This document shows positions 17,089-26,559 of a stretch of DNA of 64,000 bases, in pieces. The position numbers were made by a program, and so were the translations under genes. The stretch is from Pedobacter sp. BAL39 (GTDB lineage Bacteria > Bacteroidota > Bacteroidia > Sphingobacteriales > Sphingobacteriaceae): assembly GCF_000170795.1 (NCBI RefSeq), contig NZ_ABCM01000004.1:62001-126000 (forward strand), written 5' to 3'. Numbering within the stretch: the stretch's first letter is position 1; the number at the start of each line of letters is the position of its first letter. The notes beneath the pieces are model-generated. The model searched no databases and had not been told where the DNA came from. It saw nothing but the letters and a program-made list of their open reading frames with translations.

Positions 17089-18224
17089 TATTTTACCATT
17101 CTACCTTTCCAATTGTATTTCCCTGTGTTACCGGCAATGCCAATATACACAATATAAAGAATGTGCATCAGCCCCACCACAGGCAGCAGGACCATTAATT
17201 TTGTTCTTCCAGCGAAGCGGGTAACATCCCAGAGGAAAACTCCTTCGACCACCAGTTTCGCCAGCAACTGACACAAGGCCAGCTTGAAGTAAAAACCAAT
17301 GAAAAGACCGACACCGATATTGAGCAGGATGCTCAGGTTGAAGAGCCATACGGCAACGCCCAGCACGATGATGGATTTGTTTTTATACCGTGTACTCTTG
17401 GACGCCCAGCGTTTGCGCTGCTGAATAAATTCGCCAAGCGTGGCCTTAGCATGAGTATATACGATGGCATCGCGGTTTTTCAGGAAACCGATGCGGTTGT
17501 CAAAACGGGCGGCCATCTTGTGGAGCAGCAACTCGTCATCCCCTGAAGCAAGATCATCGATTCCTTTAAAGCCGCCGACTTCGTAAAAGGCTGCTTTTTC
17601 ATAGGCTAGGTTTGCGCCGTTACAGGTTGAAGGCGCCTTATTGCCTATGGTAGATGCACCGAGGCCGATGAGGTACAGAAACTCCAGCGACTGTGCCCGC
17701 TCGAAGAAACTTCTCTCTTCAAAATAAGCTACAGGCGAGGAGATCATTTTGTAATCGTGCGTCTCATAAAAGCGGACAATCGTTTTCAGCCAGTCGCGCC
17801 CCATGCGGCAGTCGGCATCGGTGGTAATGATCAGTGTGCCCGTGGAGGCACCAATGGCCGTTTGGATGGCTTTCTTCTTATAAGAGTTTAAGGGCTGGTC
17901 TTCATTGAGACGAATGAGCTGTACCCCACGGTCCGCATAGGCAGCGATGATGTCACCCGTACGGTCAGTGGAGTGATCGTCGATAAAGATGATTTCCATC
18001 AGCGCGGGGTTATAATCCTGGTTGATGAGGTCTTCCAGCGTAAGGTGGATGCTTTCTGCTTCATTTCTGGCCGCAACAATGATGGATACCTTGGTCTGCG
18101 CAACGCCATCGCGGCGACTAAAATCGCTAAGTTTGTGCCATCCCCTGATAAAGGCGACAACAATAACCAGGTATAGAATGGTCAGGAATGAGGTGAAGTA
18201 ACTAACGACGCTGAAGATTTCCAA
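17088..18224 (-). CDS. Membrane glycosyltransferase family 2
   Basis: The 378-residue protein has an N-terminal helix (about 8-28), a GT-A catalytic domain and C-terminal helices (about 275-370). Visible motifs are VSIIVAARNEAESIHLTLED (about 47-66), IIFIDDHSTDRTGDI (about 79-93), ITTDADCRMGRDWL (about 131-144, with the DXD metal site) and QQRKRWASKSTRYKNK, the QxxRW motif of processive enzymes. It probably builds or modifies an envelope glycan or lipid. The only reasonable start is TTG at 18224, overlapping the end of the upstream gene by 23 bases. Confidence 0.88.
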   Translation of the reverse strand: MEIFSVVSYFTSFLTILYLVIVVAFIRGWHKLSDFSRRDGVAQTKVSIIVAARNEAESIHLTLEDLINQDYNPALMEIIFIDDHSTDRTGDIIAAYADRGVQLIRLNEDQPLNSYKKKAIQTAIGASTGTLIITTDADCRMGRDWLKTIVRFYETHDYKMISSPVAYFEERSFFERAQSLEFLYLIGLGASTIGNKAPSTCNGANLAYEKAAFYEVGGFKGIDDLASGDDELLLHKMAARFDNRIGFLKNRDAIVYTHAKATLGEFIQQRKRWASKSTRYKNKSIIVLGVAVWLFNLSILLNIGVGLFIGFYFKLALCQLLAKLVVEGVFLWDVTRFAGRTKLMVLLPVVGLMHILYIVYIGIAGNTGKYNWKGRMVK

Positions 18225-19203
18225 AGAAATTAACTTTAAATACGAAATAAGTGCCTAATATAGCAGGAATAATAATATTTATCAGCCATATGCTTGCCGT
18301 GCATGCAATCACGGCTACATCCTGATTGGTAACAGACTTGAAAAAATAAGATGCCGTCACACTTCTTACGCCAATATCGAAAAGGTCCAGCGAAGGCAAA
18401 GTAGACTGCACAAAGAAGAGGATGCTGATCATCATCAGAATATCGAGGTAATGAAGCTCAGGAATGAGCCAGTAGAACAGAATGAAATACTGACTGCTGA
18501 ATACTGCATACCTGGATAGACACAGGAGCAGGATTTTGAGAAGTTCCTTTTTCTGATATCGGCCCAGGATGTTATAGAATTTTTTATACTTCCTGGTAAA
18601 TCTCATGGACAAGAGAATCCCATTCAGCCACCTGATGTTAAAATAGAAAATGATAAAGAACAGACAAAACATGACGGAGAGTGCGACCAATGCATAAAAC
18701 AACAGGTAGTCCAGATTTGAGAACCTGTAAATAAATATACACAACGCAATGGCCCCGAAAACATTGGTCAGCACCATCTGGCCGATATTCCCTACCGCCA
18801 TTGCGACAACCCCCACGATCCGCCTTTTTGGAGAGAGAAAGAACACACGGCCCCCATATTCACCGATTCTGTTGGGTGTGAATACCGCCCAGGTAAGGCC
18901 GCAGAATACCGATTCGATAGCCCTCCAGAGGCTGATCTTTTCCACGCCGGAAATGAGGCGTTTCCACTTTACGGCCTCCAGTCCCCAGTTGAGGAGCATT
19001 AGCACCAACACAAGACCTACCACCGCAAAGATCTCCCCGTCAGGGATTTCAGCTATGAGTTCTTTAAATTTCCTAAGGTTCTCATTTGAAGACAGCTTTT
19101 TGTAGATGATCCAGAATGCAAGTACTACAATACCGCTTTTAATAAGATAAGAAAGTATTTTTTTGTATCGTGATGTCAACTTTTTTGCTTTTACTGTGTG
19201 CAA
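18202..19203 (-). CDS. Flippase-like / lysylphosphatidylglycerol synthase TM-region protein (UPF0104)
   Basis: This roughly 330-residue membrane protein has about seven or eight hydrophobic helices and the signatures WGLEAVKWKRLISG (about residues 69-82) and WAVFTPNRIGEYGGRVFFLS (about 101-120), typical of the UPF0104 / AglD-like family. Members are thought to flip or handle lipid-linked molecules. Together with the coupled glycosyltransferase it suggests lipid glycosylation. No ATG start exists; TTG at 19203 or at 19179 are the candidates, so the N-terminus is uncertain by eight residues. It diverges from ruvC with almost no gap. Confidence 0.82.
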   Translation of the reverse strand: MHTVKAKKLTSRYKKILSYLIKSGIVVLAFWIIYKKLSSNENLRKFKELIAEIPDGEIFAVVGLVLVLMLLNWGLEAVKWKRLISGVEKISLWRAIESVFCGLTWAVFTPNRIGEYGGRVFFLSPKRRIVGVVAMAVGNIGQMVLTNVFGAIALCIFIYRFSNLDYLLFYALVALSVMFCLFFIIFYFNIRWLNGILLSMRFTRKYKKFYNILGRYQKKELLKILLLCLSRYAVFSSQYFILFYWLIPELHYLDILMMISILFFVQSTLPSLDLFDIGVRSVTASYFFKSVTNQDVAVIACTASIWLINIIIPAILGTYFVFKVNFFGNLQRR

Positions 19204-19223
19204 ATATGCTTAATATTGTTCTT

Positions 19224-19787
19224 ATGTTGGCTGAAAAAAAGGAAAGGGTGATCATGGGGATTGACCCGGGAACCTCGATCATGGGTTATGGAGTGATATT
19301 GGAGCGCGGGAGTAAGATCGAGCTGGTCACGATGGGCATTGTGCGGATGGATCATATGGATGATCATTTCCTGAAACTTCAGCGGATTTTTGAGAAGACT
19401 GTGGTGCTTATCGATGAGTTTAAGCCGGACACGATGGCCCTTGAGGCCCCCTTCTACGGAAAAAATATTCAGGTGATGCTTAAGCTGGGCAGGGCACAAG
19501 GTGTAGCGATGGCGGCGGCCTTGTCGAGGAACATCCCAATAACAGAATATGCACCCCGGAAGATCAAACAATCCATCACCGGCAATGGAAGTTCGGGCAA
19601 GGAGCAGGTAGCGGCAATGTTGCAGCGTTTGCTGAACTTTAAAGAAACACCGGAATTCCTCGATGCCACCGATGGACTGGCTGTTGCTGTATGTCATTCC
19701 TTTCAGCGGGTGGGAACTACCGGAAGCGGCAAATCTTATTCCGGCTGGGAGGCATTTGTGAAAGACAATAAAAAGAGAATGAAATAA
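19224..19787 (+). CDS. ruvC: Holliday junction endonuclease RuvC
   Basis: RuvC resolves Holliday junctions in recombination, working with RuvAB. The protein has MGIDPGTSIMGYGVI with catalytic Asp14, ALEAPFYGKNIQVMLKLGRA (about residues 72-91) with the second acid, and DATDGLAVAVCH near the end with the last catalytic pair. I chose ATG 19224 because it leaves a short, family-like lead of ten residues; in-frame starts at 19170, 19173 and 19206 would add a hydrophobic leader unlike RuvC and overlap the divergent gene. Confidence 0.95.
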   Translation: MLAEKKERVIMGIDPGTSIMGYGVILERGSKIELVTMGIVRMDHMDDHFLKLQRIFEKTVVLIDEFKPDTMALEAPFYGKNIQVMLKLGRAQGVAMAAALSRNIPITEYAPRKIKQSITGNGSSGKEQVAAMLQRLLNFKETPEFLDATDGLAVAVCHSFQRVGTTGSGKSYSGWEAFVKDNKKRMK

Positions 19788-19833
19788 AAAAGCCTGCCTC
19801 CGGATTGATCTGCATCTCCGGGGCAGGCTTTCA
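19786..19833. terminator. Symmetric terminator between ruvC and the DUF4349 gene
   Basis: The stem aaagcctgcc / ggcaggcttt (10 base pairs) has an inner CGGA/TCCG pairing. An A run precedes it and Ts follow it, so it can end transcripts from ruvC (plus) and the DUF4349 gene (minus), which converge here. Confidence 0.8.
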
Positions 19834-19850
19834 AACTGCGATATTCTGAT

Positions 19851-20696
19851 TTAGGCAGCGACGTTTCTTTTTTGCTTTTTATAATAACGCAAGCCGAAAT
19901 AAACCAACAGGCCAAACAGCAGGAGCATCCAGATGTTAGTGAGCAGAATGATAAATTCCTTGAAGATGAACCAGCCATTCTGAATGCTGAGTAGCAGGCG
20001 CTGAAAAAACGGAGGGCGATAATCACTGAGGTTATCATTTCCTACCACAACCTGTTTCACAGTGTTATCCTGGTAAAAGCTCAGCGTGATATCGCTGTAT
20101 TTTACACGGTTGTTGATGTCTAGGTTTGCTATCTTTTTATCGATATAGTCATCTTTTAGGACGAGTGCTGTCTCCACGTTGTTGCTTTTCTTCGTGGCAT
20201 TTCTGTTGAGTTGTTCAGTGGCCTCTACCCTATTTTGATTTTTCATCTGGTTGGAGAGGTAGTTCAGGCTGAGGTCATCCATCTTCATCGACTGGTGGTG
20301 TACGAAGATGGCCATTTTTGCCACTTTGTTGGTGAACTCATCCAGCTTTGCGGAGGGCACCTTCGCCGTGATCTGGCCTTCGGTCCTGTAAGAGGTAAGC
20401 TCCAGGAGTGAATCTGTTTTATACGGTACTTTTTCTGTTTGCTGGATGTTGCTGCTGATGGAAAACTCAGCGATCGTGCCTCCTTCAGACTTGATGGCCT
20501 GACTTAGTTTTTCTTTGGTCTGCTGTACATCTTTTACCCGGAACTGCATGTCGGCAGTTTTGATGATCTTTTCAGTAGCTGTGGTGTCCATGCTATCCAG
20601 AGAGGCTGTTGCTTCAGCTGATCCTTCTTTGTAGCCAGATTTACCGCAACCTAAAGCCGCCATTGTGAATACACAATAGATTAAATATTTTTTCAT
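19851..20696 (-). CDS. DUF4349 lipoprotein
   Basis: The 281-residue protein starts with a lipoprotein signal (lipobox ALGC, about residue 17). Next comes a DUF4349 domain: IIKTADMQFRVKDVQQTKEK (about 44-63), a central helical coiled-coil-like part and IANLDINNRVKYSDITLSFY (about 188-207). A C-terminal helix (about 245-270) and a basic tail KKQKRN follow. DUF4349 proteins are envelope proteins of unknown function. The anchoring by both lipid and helix is notable but common in this family. Confidence 0.85.
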   Translation of the reverse strand: MKKYLIYCVFTMAALGCGKSGYKEGSAEATASLDSMDTTATEKIIKTADMQFRVKDVQQTKEKLSQAIKSEGGTIAEFSISSNIQQTEKVPYKTDSLLELTSYRTEGQITAKVPSAKLDEFTNKVAKMAIFVHHQSMKMDDLSLNYLSNQMKNQNRVEATEQLNRNATKKSNNVETALVLKDDYIDKKIANLDINNRVKYSDITLSFYQDNTVKQVVVGNDNLSDYRPPFFQRLLLSIQNGWFIFKEFIILLTNIWMLLLFGLLVYFGLRYYKKQKRNVAA

Positions 20697-20780
20697 AATA
20701 TTAATGGTTGATTATTTAACCTTAATACAAAATATCAAAATAGGTAACCTTAAAATATTTAGATCACACAAAAGTTACCT

Positions 20781-20820
20781 AAAAAAAATTCCCCATTGGT
20801 CTTGACTCCAATGGGGAATT
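20781..20820 (-). terminator. Terminator of the small membrane protein gene
   Basis: A perfect 13-base-pair stem (aattccccattgg / ccaatggggaatt) with an 8-base loop is followed on the minus strand by a T run. It lies 24 bases past the stop of the gene at 20845-21060. Confidence 0.9.
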
Positions 20821-20844
20821 CCCGAAAAAACTGCGTTTTGTTGA

Positions 20845-21060
20845 CTAGGCAGCTAATATTTTAAATACTCCTTTAATGGCAATGATGGCACCAATAAAAA
20901 GGATGACCCATGAAACAATAGATAAAGTCATGGAATCACCAGCGAAGCGCAGATAAACGCCCAGCATGCTAACCAGAATGCCTACAGTCATCAATTTATA
21001 GATTGATGTCTCATTCGCTCTTTTCATGCTTTCGGTATTGTGATTTGGTGTCTGTTCCAT
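20845..21060 (-). CDS. Small two-helix membrane protein
   Basis: The 71-residue protein has a polar N-terminus (about 1-20) and two hydrophobic helices, about residues 22-42 (LMTVGILVSMLGVYLRFAG) and 46-68 (LSIVSWVILFIGAIIAIKGV). I do not recognise a named family. It is monocistronic, with a predicted promoter and strong terminator, which supports that it is a real gene despite its size. Confidence 0.75.
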   Translation of the reverse strand: MEQTPNHNTESMKRANETSIYKLMTVGILVSMLGVYLRFAGDSMTLSIVSWVILFIGAIIAIKGVFKILAA

Positions 21061-21079
21061 AATATCAATTTTTATGGAG

Positions 21080-21087
21080 CAAAAATA
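21080..21087 (-). promoter_or_regulatory. Predicted -7 element for the small membrane protein gene
   Basis: The minus strand reads TATTTTTG, a perfect TAnnTTTG match, ending 19 bases before the ATG at 21060. No convincing -33 TTG is present. Confidence 0.45.
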
Positions 21088-21227
21088 ATATTAATTAGCC
21101 ATTTGCCATGATAAAAAAGAGAAAAATTTTATACATAAAATTTACCATCTTGGCGTTCTAGTTTTTGCAGATAAATTACGGAACTTTGGACCTGCAGGAA
21201 TAAATCTAACCATTGGCAAAAGAATAA

Positions 21228-21803
21228 ATGATCCAATATAGCTCCTTAACTGATTTTGAACTCGTCGATTTCTTAAAAAACGGGGAAGAAAGAGCCTTCA
21301 GGGAGATTTATGAGCGCCATTGGCAAAAGTCATACCTCATGGCGCGCAAACGGCTGAGCGATGATACCGGGGCAGAAGAAGTCGTACAGGACATCTTCTG
21401 TAAGCTGTGGCGCAAGAGGGATTCCTTTACGCTCACCAAAGGATTGGACAATTACTTTGCCGTTGCGGTAAAGTTTGAAGTCATCAACCAGCTTGCAAAA
21501 AAAGCAAGGCATACCCGATTTGAAAAAGAGACCTTTACCAGGTTTTCGGAAGCTGACAATTCGACCATTGAGGATCTTGACCTTAAAGAACTCAAGGAGC
21601 AGCTGCAGCAATCCATTGATGCCTTGCCGGAGAAATGCAGACAGGTATTCAAACTTAAATACGAGCAGGAATACACGCAGCTCCAGATCGCTGCGGAACT
21701 GGATATCTCCGAAAAAACGGTCGAGGCACACCTCTCCAAGGCCAGAAAGACCCTTAAAGGCACCTTCCAGGGCATGCTGGGTTTATTGATCTGCTTCCTT
21801 TAA
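21228..21803 (+). CDS. ECF RNA polymerase sigma factor (FecI-like)
   Basis: The 191-residue protein has a sigma-70 region 2 (about 20-90, with GAEEVVQDIFCKLWRKRDSF) and region 4 (about 120-180, with LPEKCRQVFKLKYEQEYTQL and a helix-turn-helix ending EKTVEAHLSKARKTLK). It should direct RNA polymerase to the promoter of the downstream PUL. The anti-sigma gene begins 70 bases later, followed by a SusC that has a signalling domain, the classic FecI-FecR-FecA arrangement of Bacteroidota. Confidence 0.93.
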   Translation: MIQYSSLTDFELVDFLKNGEERAFREIYERHWQKSYLMARKRLSDDTGAEEVVQDIFCKLWRKRDSFTLTKGLDNYFAVAVKFEVINQLAKKARHTRFEKETFTRFSEADNSTIEDLDLKELKEQLQQSIDALPEKCRQVFKLKYEQEYTQLQIAAELDISEKTVEAHLSKARKTLKGTFQGMLGLLICFL

Positions 21804-21873
21804 AAAATTTATTTTCATTGCCACTAAGGGATTGGGCGTCCCCGATTGGCTATACATCAAACAAGCTAACCAA

Positions 21874-23040
21874 ATGTCTTCTGAAAAACCGCAATCCATC
21901 ATTCATAAACTTGCCAGGAAGTGGCAGGAAGGCACAATTACGCCAGAAGAGAAAATACTATTCAATGAATGGTATGATTCTTTTGAGGAAGACGACATGG
22001 AACAACTGCCGCAGGAACAGCTGAAGAAGAGGATGTATTGGAACATTCTCGAAAAAGAAGCCATTCCTGTGCAAAGGCAAAACTCCCCACGATGGTGGTT
22101 TGTTGCTGCAGCAGTAACTTTTGGTGTGTTTGTTTCTTTCGGCGGTTATCTGTTGTTAAAAAACAAAGGAATAGAACCTGTACCATCCTCTGCCCTATCT
22201 CAGGCTGCAGACATCCCTCCGGGTCAGAATAAAGCCATGCTTACTTTGGCTGATGGCTCAAAAATCACATTGAACGACGCGAAAAATGGCATCCTGGCCA
22301 ACCAGGGTGACTTATATATTTCTAAAGATAAAGATGGTCAGGTGATTTATCATGCTTCCAAATCAGGAACAAAAACCAGAGGTCCCGTATTTAACGAAAT
22401 CTCCATTCCGCGTGGCGGACAGTTTCAGGTTAACCTTCCTGACGGTACAAAAGTATGGCTCAATTCCGCCTCTACCCTTAAGTTTCCACTCGCATTTAAT
22501 AAAGACGAGCGGCGTGTAGAGTTGACCGGAGAGGCTTACTTCGAGGTAAAACATCAGGCATCTTCCAAACACAAATCTGGCAGACTTCCCTTTATCGTGT
22601 CCAGTCGCGGACAACAGATCGAGGTACTGGGTACCCACTTTAACGTCAATGCTTATCCGGATGAAAACGATGTAAAAACGACATTGCTGGAGGGAGCGGT
22701 AAAAGTTGTCCAGCTATCCACAAATCAATCCAGAGTACTGAAGCCCGGCCAGCAATCGGTCATGAATACAAACATTTCCGTATTTGATGTAGATGCGAAT
22801 CAGGCGATAGAATGGCAGAAAGGATATTTTTCTTTTGAGAACGAAACCCTGGAGAACATCATGCGCACCATCTCCCGCTGGTACGATGTAGACATCGAAC
22901 TTGAAGATGGCATCCGTTACAGGCGCTTTGGCGGAAGGATTTCCAAATTTGAAAACATCTCCCAGATCCTGAAAATCATGGAGAAGACAAAAGTTATTCA
23001 CTTTAAAATTGAAGAAAGGAGGGTTATCGTTATGCCGTAA
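21874..23040 (+). CDS. FecR-family anti-sigma factor
   Basis: The protein has a cytoplasmic N-terminal sigma-binding part (ARKWQEGTITPEEKILFNEW), one membrane helix (about residues 74-95, WWFVAAAVTFGVFVSFGGYLL), a periplasmic FecR domain (about 160-270, with ISIPRGGQFQVNLPDGTKVW and VELTGEAYFEVKH) and a C-terminal DUF4974 domain (NETLENIMRTISRWYDVDIE). It should hold the ECF factor until the SusC signalling domain reports substrate. I chose ATG 21874; a TTG at 21832 would add 14 residues from the intergenic spacer. Confidence 0.92.
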   Translation: MSSEKPQSIIHKLARKWQEGTITPEEKILFNEWYDSFEEDDMEQLPQEQLKKRMYWNILEKEAIPVQRQNSPRWWFVAAAVTFGVFVSFGGYLLLKNKGIEPVPSSALSQAADIPPGQNKAMLTLADGSKITLNDAKNGILANQGDLYISKDKDGQVIYHASKSGTKTRGPVFNEISIPRGGQFQVNLPDGTKVWLNSASTLKFPLAFNKDERRVELTGEAYFEVKHQASSKHKSGRLPFIVSSRGQQIEVLGTHFNVNAYPDENDVKTTLLEGAVKVVQLSTNQSRVLKPGQQSVMNTNISVFDVDANQAIEWQKGYFSFENETLENIMRTISRWYDVDIELEDGIRYRRFGGRISKFENISQILKIMEKTKVIHFKIEERRVIVMP

Positions 23041-23083
23041 TCACTACACAACCATCAAATTTAAACAGCGAAACCAAATCATC

Positions 23084-23106
23084 CGGCAGCAAAAAAAAAG
23101 TTGCCG
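23084..23106 (+). other. Small hairpin with a nine-A loop in the susC leader region
   Basis: Seven paired bases (cggcagc with gttgccg, one G-U pair) enclose a loop of exactly nine A residues, 31 bases before the susC ATG. It has no following T run, so it is not a terminator. Role unknown; mRNA control or chance. Confidence 0.4.
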
Positions 23107-23137
23107 ACTTAACCAAATATAATTAATCCTGAGATCG

Positions 23138-26100
23138 ATGTATAAAAATTGCATTAGATTAGTGTATAGCTATATCAGCTGTATTCCTTTAAAACTTCTG
23201 CTTCCTATGAAACTCACCTTTATCATTCTGCTTGCTACGCTTCTGCAGGTGCAGGCACGTGGATACGCGCAGAAGGTCAGCATTACTGCCCGTAACGTAA
23301 GTATCGAGCAGATTTTCAAGGAAATCAAGAAACAAACAGACTACAATATTTTTTATGATATGCAGATGTTGCAAGACACGAGACCTGTAAGCATTTCTGT
23401 CAAAAATGCACCTATAGAAACGGTGCTGGAACAATGTTTTGAAGGTCAGCAACTGACTTTTGACATTGAGCAAAGGACCATCACTGTAAAGAAAAAACCA
23501 ACTGCAGCACAGACCATAAGCAGCTACGCGAACCAGACCAGCATCTCCGGCAAGGTTACTGACGAAAGCGGCTTGCCAATACCCAGCGTCAGCATCCGTG
23601 TAAAGGGATCGACAGCAGGGGCAAGCACGGATTCCGAGGGACGCTTCAAGCTGAGTGTCTCGGATAAAAATGCGACGTTGGTATTTGCCTTCATTGGATA
23701 TACAACTAAAGAGATACCGCTTAATGGGCAGACCTCTGTTAATGTACAACTGCTCCCTGAGCAGAAAAACCTGGATGAGGTCGTTGTTATCGCTTACGGT
23801 ACGCAACGCAGGGCAAGTGTGGTTGGCGCAATAGACCAGGTGCGTGCAAAACAAATTGAAGACCGCCCGGTGGGTAACCTTACCCAAGCACTTCAGGGCG
23901 CATCTCCCAGCCTCGTGATTCAGCAGCGTAGCATGAACCCCAATGACAACAACATGAACATCAACCTGAGGGGTGTCGGCACTTTCGGCAATAACTCGCC
24001 TCTGCTGGTCATCGACGGAATCATCAGCGAGGATGTCAACAATATGAACAACCTCAATCCAAATGATATTGAAAGCATTTCTATATTAAAAGACGCAGGA
24101 AGTTCTGCCATTTATGGATCGCGTTCCTCGAATGGGGTTATTCTGGTGACCACAAAAAAAGGTAAGCTCAATATGAAACCTGTGGTCCGGTTCTCCGGCA
24201 TCCTGGGTACACAAACGCCTGAAGTATTGGTAAAGCCGCTAAAAGGATATCAGAATGCATTGCTACGCAACGACTCCTACATCAATGTCGGTGCAAATCC
24301 AATTTATTCCTCAGAACAGATCAGCCAGTTTGCAACTGGTGACAGTGAATATTTCCTGAAAGGAATTCTTAAAGATGGAAAACAGCAAAATTACAATGTG
24401 GACGTACAGGGCGGTTCAACAAATACCGCTTATATGGTGTCCTTCGGTTACTACGATCAGAAAAGTAATTTTAAAGGCCCCGATTTTGGAACAAAACGAT
24501 ACAACCTACGCTCCAACTTTACCACTGATATCGGCAAATTAAAGCTGACTACCATATTGTGGTATGACAGAAATGAAGGTAAAGCTTATCAGGGAGATAC
24601 CGGATTCCTTATTGCTGATGCATCCAGGTTGCCGGTTTATAACAACTACATCCTTAAAGGAGATAATGGCCGTTACTACACAAACGATGTACTTACTGCG
24701 GGAAATCCGCTTGCCGGACTGGAGCATGGCGGTTATACAAATAACATCAATGACCATTTTCAAGGTAGCTTAAATGCAGAAGTGGAGATCATCAGCGGAC
24801 TGAAGGCGAAAGGGTTGATATCCCTGGACCTGCGCCCGGACAGCAGGTTGATCAGGCGGTTCTACTGGCCTGTATACAATTTGTCCGGAGATGATACGCC
24901 AATCAACATCAACGACAACAAAAACTATAGCATCGAAGACTTCTCGCAAAAATCAACGCTACAGAATATTCAATTGATGCTGGACTATAATAAAACTTTC
25001 GGCAAGAGTCACAACGTATCGTTATTGGGTGGTTTTTCCAATGAGTCTTACAGAAGGGTTGCGCAGGAGCTCAAAAAGAAGTTTGTAGATCCCGACCTTG
25101 GTATTCCTGTAGAGGGAACCATTATAGATCCTACCAGCAGCAATACCGTTGACAATACTACTGAAAGGACACTATATTCATACTTCGGACGCGCAGGATA
25201 TTCTTATGACAACAGATACTTTGCTGAGGCGAGTTTCCGTTATGATGCTTCGTCCAGATTTGGCGTAAACAACCGCTGGGGATTCTTCCCTTCAATGTCC
25301 CTTGGATGGCGCATCACAGAAGAGGGTTTCTTTAACTTCTGGAAAGAGAAGGTCGGAGATATGAAAATCCGCGGTAGCTACGGTAGCCTGGGTAACCAGA
25401 ATGTTGCTGATTACCAGACCTACACTACTTATGACATTTACAATAACCAATATGGTTTCAACAATGTAGCAGTACCAGGAACAGGTTATACATTTGGTAA
25501 TCCAGACCTGAAATGGGAGTCGACAAATGCCTTCAACATCGGAGCCGATGCCTCGTTCTTCAGAGGGAAAATGAACGTGATATTTGATTACTTCCACAAA
25601 ACCACAAATGACATACTCTTGCAGCCAAAAACACCTGCGACATTAGGTGGAGCTGTAGCCAAGGCCAACCTGGGCGCGATGGTTAACCGCGGTTGGGAAG
25701 TGAGCATCAACTACCGCCTGAACCACGGTGACTTCAACCATAATTTCGGTTTTAACGTGGGTGATTCCTGGAATAAAGTGACCAGGTTTGAGGGCGATGA
25801 ACAAATCGATAAATCTGATGAGATCGAAAGAATCATCCGTGTGGGTTTACCACTATACAGCTATTATGGCTATAAAATGGCTGGATTGTTTCAAAATGAG
25901 GAAGATATCAAAAACTCAGCCCTTCCTGTAGGTGTGGCAGCACAACCTGGAGATGTAAAGTATGTCGACAGAAATAACGATGGTATCATCGATGACAATG
26001 ACCGTTTTGTACTGGGACATGCATTCCCGCGCCTGAACTTCGGGTTCACCTACGATATTCAATGGAAAGGCTTTGATCTGAGTATGTTATGGCAAGGTGT

Positions 26101-26545
26101 AGGGAAACGTGAAATGGCCTTAAGGGGAGAAACCATTGAGCCTTTTCATGGTGGCTATTCCTTTGTGATGTTTGAACATCAGCTGGATTACTGGACCCCG
26201 GCAAACCCTGACGCAAAATGGCCTAGACTAACTCCTCCAAGCACCGCCTCTACCGCAAACAATTACGGAAAAGGATCTGACCTTAACATTTTCGACGCCG
26301 CTTACCTGCGTCTTAAAAACATCCAGATTGGATACACCATTCCTAAAAACGTCACCGCTAAAATAGGAATGAGTAAAGTGCGCGTTTTTGTCAACGGTCA
26401 AAACCTGCTGACCTTCAGCAAAAACTCATTTGTGGATCCTGAATCAACAGAATTCGGCGGCAGCATGAATGCCAGTGGTGCAAATAGTGTCCGTAATTAT
26501 CCGCTGCTCAAGTACGTTGGTGGTGGTTTCAATGTAGAATTTTAA
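23138..26545 (+). CDS. SusC/RagA TonB-dependent transporter with STN signalling domain
   Basis: This 1135-residue outer-membrane protein has an N-terminal export signal (cleavage near residue 45), an STN domain (about 47-118, VSIEQIFKEIKKQTDYNIFY), a carboxypeptidase-regulatory-like beta domain (about 136-205, ISGKVTDESGLPIPSVSIRV), a TonB-box-like DEVVVIAYGTQRR (213-225), a plug (about 226-342, ending GSRSSNGVILVTTKKG) and a C-terminal barrel. It should import oligosaccharides with SusD. The STN domain is the part that contacts FecR, so it can both import and signal. The downstream GH76 gene points to alpha-mannan as substrate. Confidence 0.95.
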   Translation: MYKNCIRLVYSYISCIPLKLLLPMKLTFIILLATLLQVQARGYAQKVSITARNVSIEQIFKEIKKQTDYNIFYDMQMLQDTRPVSISVKNAPIETVLEQCFEGQQLTFDIEQRTITVKKKPTAAQTISSYANQTSISGKVTDESGLPIPSVSIRVKGSTAGASTDSEGRFKLSVSDKNATLVFAFIGYTTKEIPLNGQTSVNVQLLPEQKNLDEVVVIAYGTQRRASVVGAIDQVRAKQIEDRPVGNLTQALQGASPSLVIQQRSMNPNDNNMNINLRGVGTFGNNSPLLVIDGIISEDVNNMNNLNPNDIESISILKDAGSSAIYGSRSSNGVILVTTKKGKLNMKPVVRFSGILGTQTPEVLVKPLKGYQNALLRNDSYINVGANPIYSSEQISQFATGDSEYFLKGILKDGKQQNYNVDVQGGSTNTAYMVSFGYYDQKSNFKGPDFGTKRYNLRSNFTTDIGKLKLTTILWYDRNEGKAYQGDTGFLIADASRLPVYNNYILKGDNGRYYTNDVLTAGNPLAGLEHGGYTNNINDHFQGSLNAEVEIISGLKAKGLISLDLRPDSRLIRRFYWPVYNLSGDDTPININDNKNYSIEDFSQKSTLQNIQLMLDYNKTFGKSHNVSLLGGFSNESYRRVAQELKKKFVDPDLGIPVEGTIIDPTSSNTVDNTTERTLYSYFGRAGYSYDNRYFAEASFRYDASSRFGVNNRWGFFPSMSLGWRITEEGFFNFWKEKVGDMKIRGSYGSLGNQNVADYQTYTTYDIYNNQYGFNNVAVPGTGYTFGNPDLKWESTNAFNIGADASFFRGKMNVIFDYFHKTTNDILLQPKTPATLGGAVAKANLGAMVNRGWEVSINYRLNHGDFNHNFGFNVGDSWNKVTRFEGDEQIDKSDEIERIIRVGLPLYSYYGYKMAGLFQNEEDIKNSALPVGVAAQPGDVKYVDRNNDGIIDDNDRFVLGHAFPRLNFGFTYDIQWKGFDLSMLWQGVGKREMALRGETIEPFHGGYSFVMFEHQLDYWTPANPDAKWPRLTPPSTASTANNYGKGSDLNIFDAAYLRLKNIQIGYTIPKNVTAKIGMSKVRVFVNGQNLLTFSKNSFVDPESTEFGGSMNASGANSVRNYPLLKYVGGGFNVEF

Positions 26546-26559
26546 TGATCAATAGATAA

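Noticed and set aside
23189..23887. 232-codon minus-strand frame opposite the N-terminal part of susC
   Set aside because: It lies wholly within the clearly recognised SusC coding sequence and shows no domain or signal.
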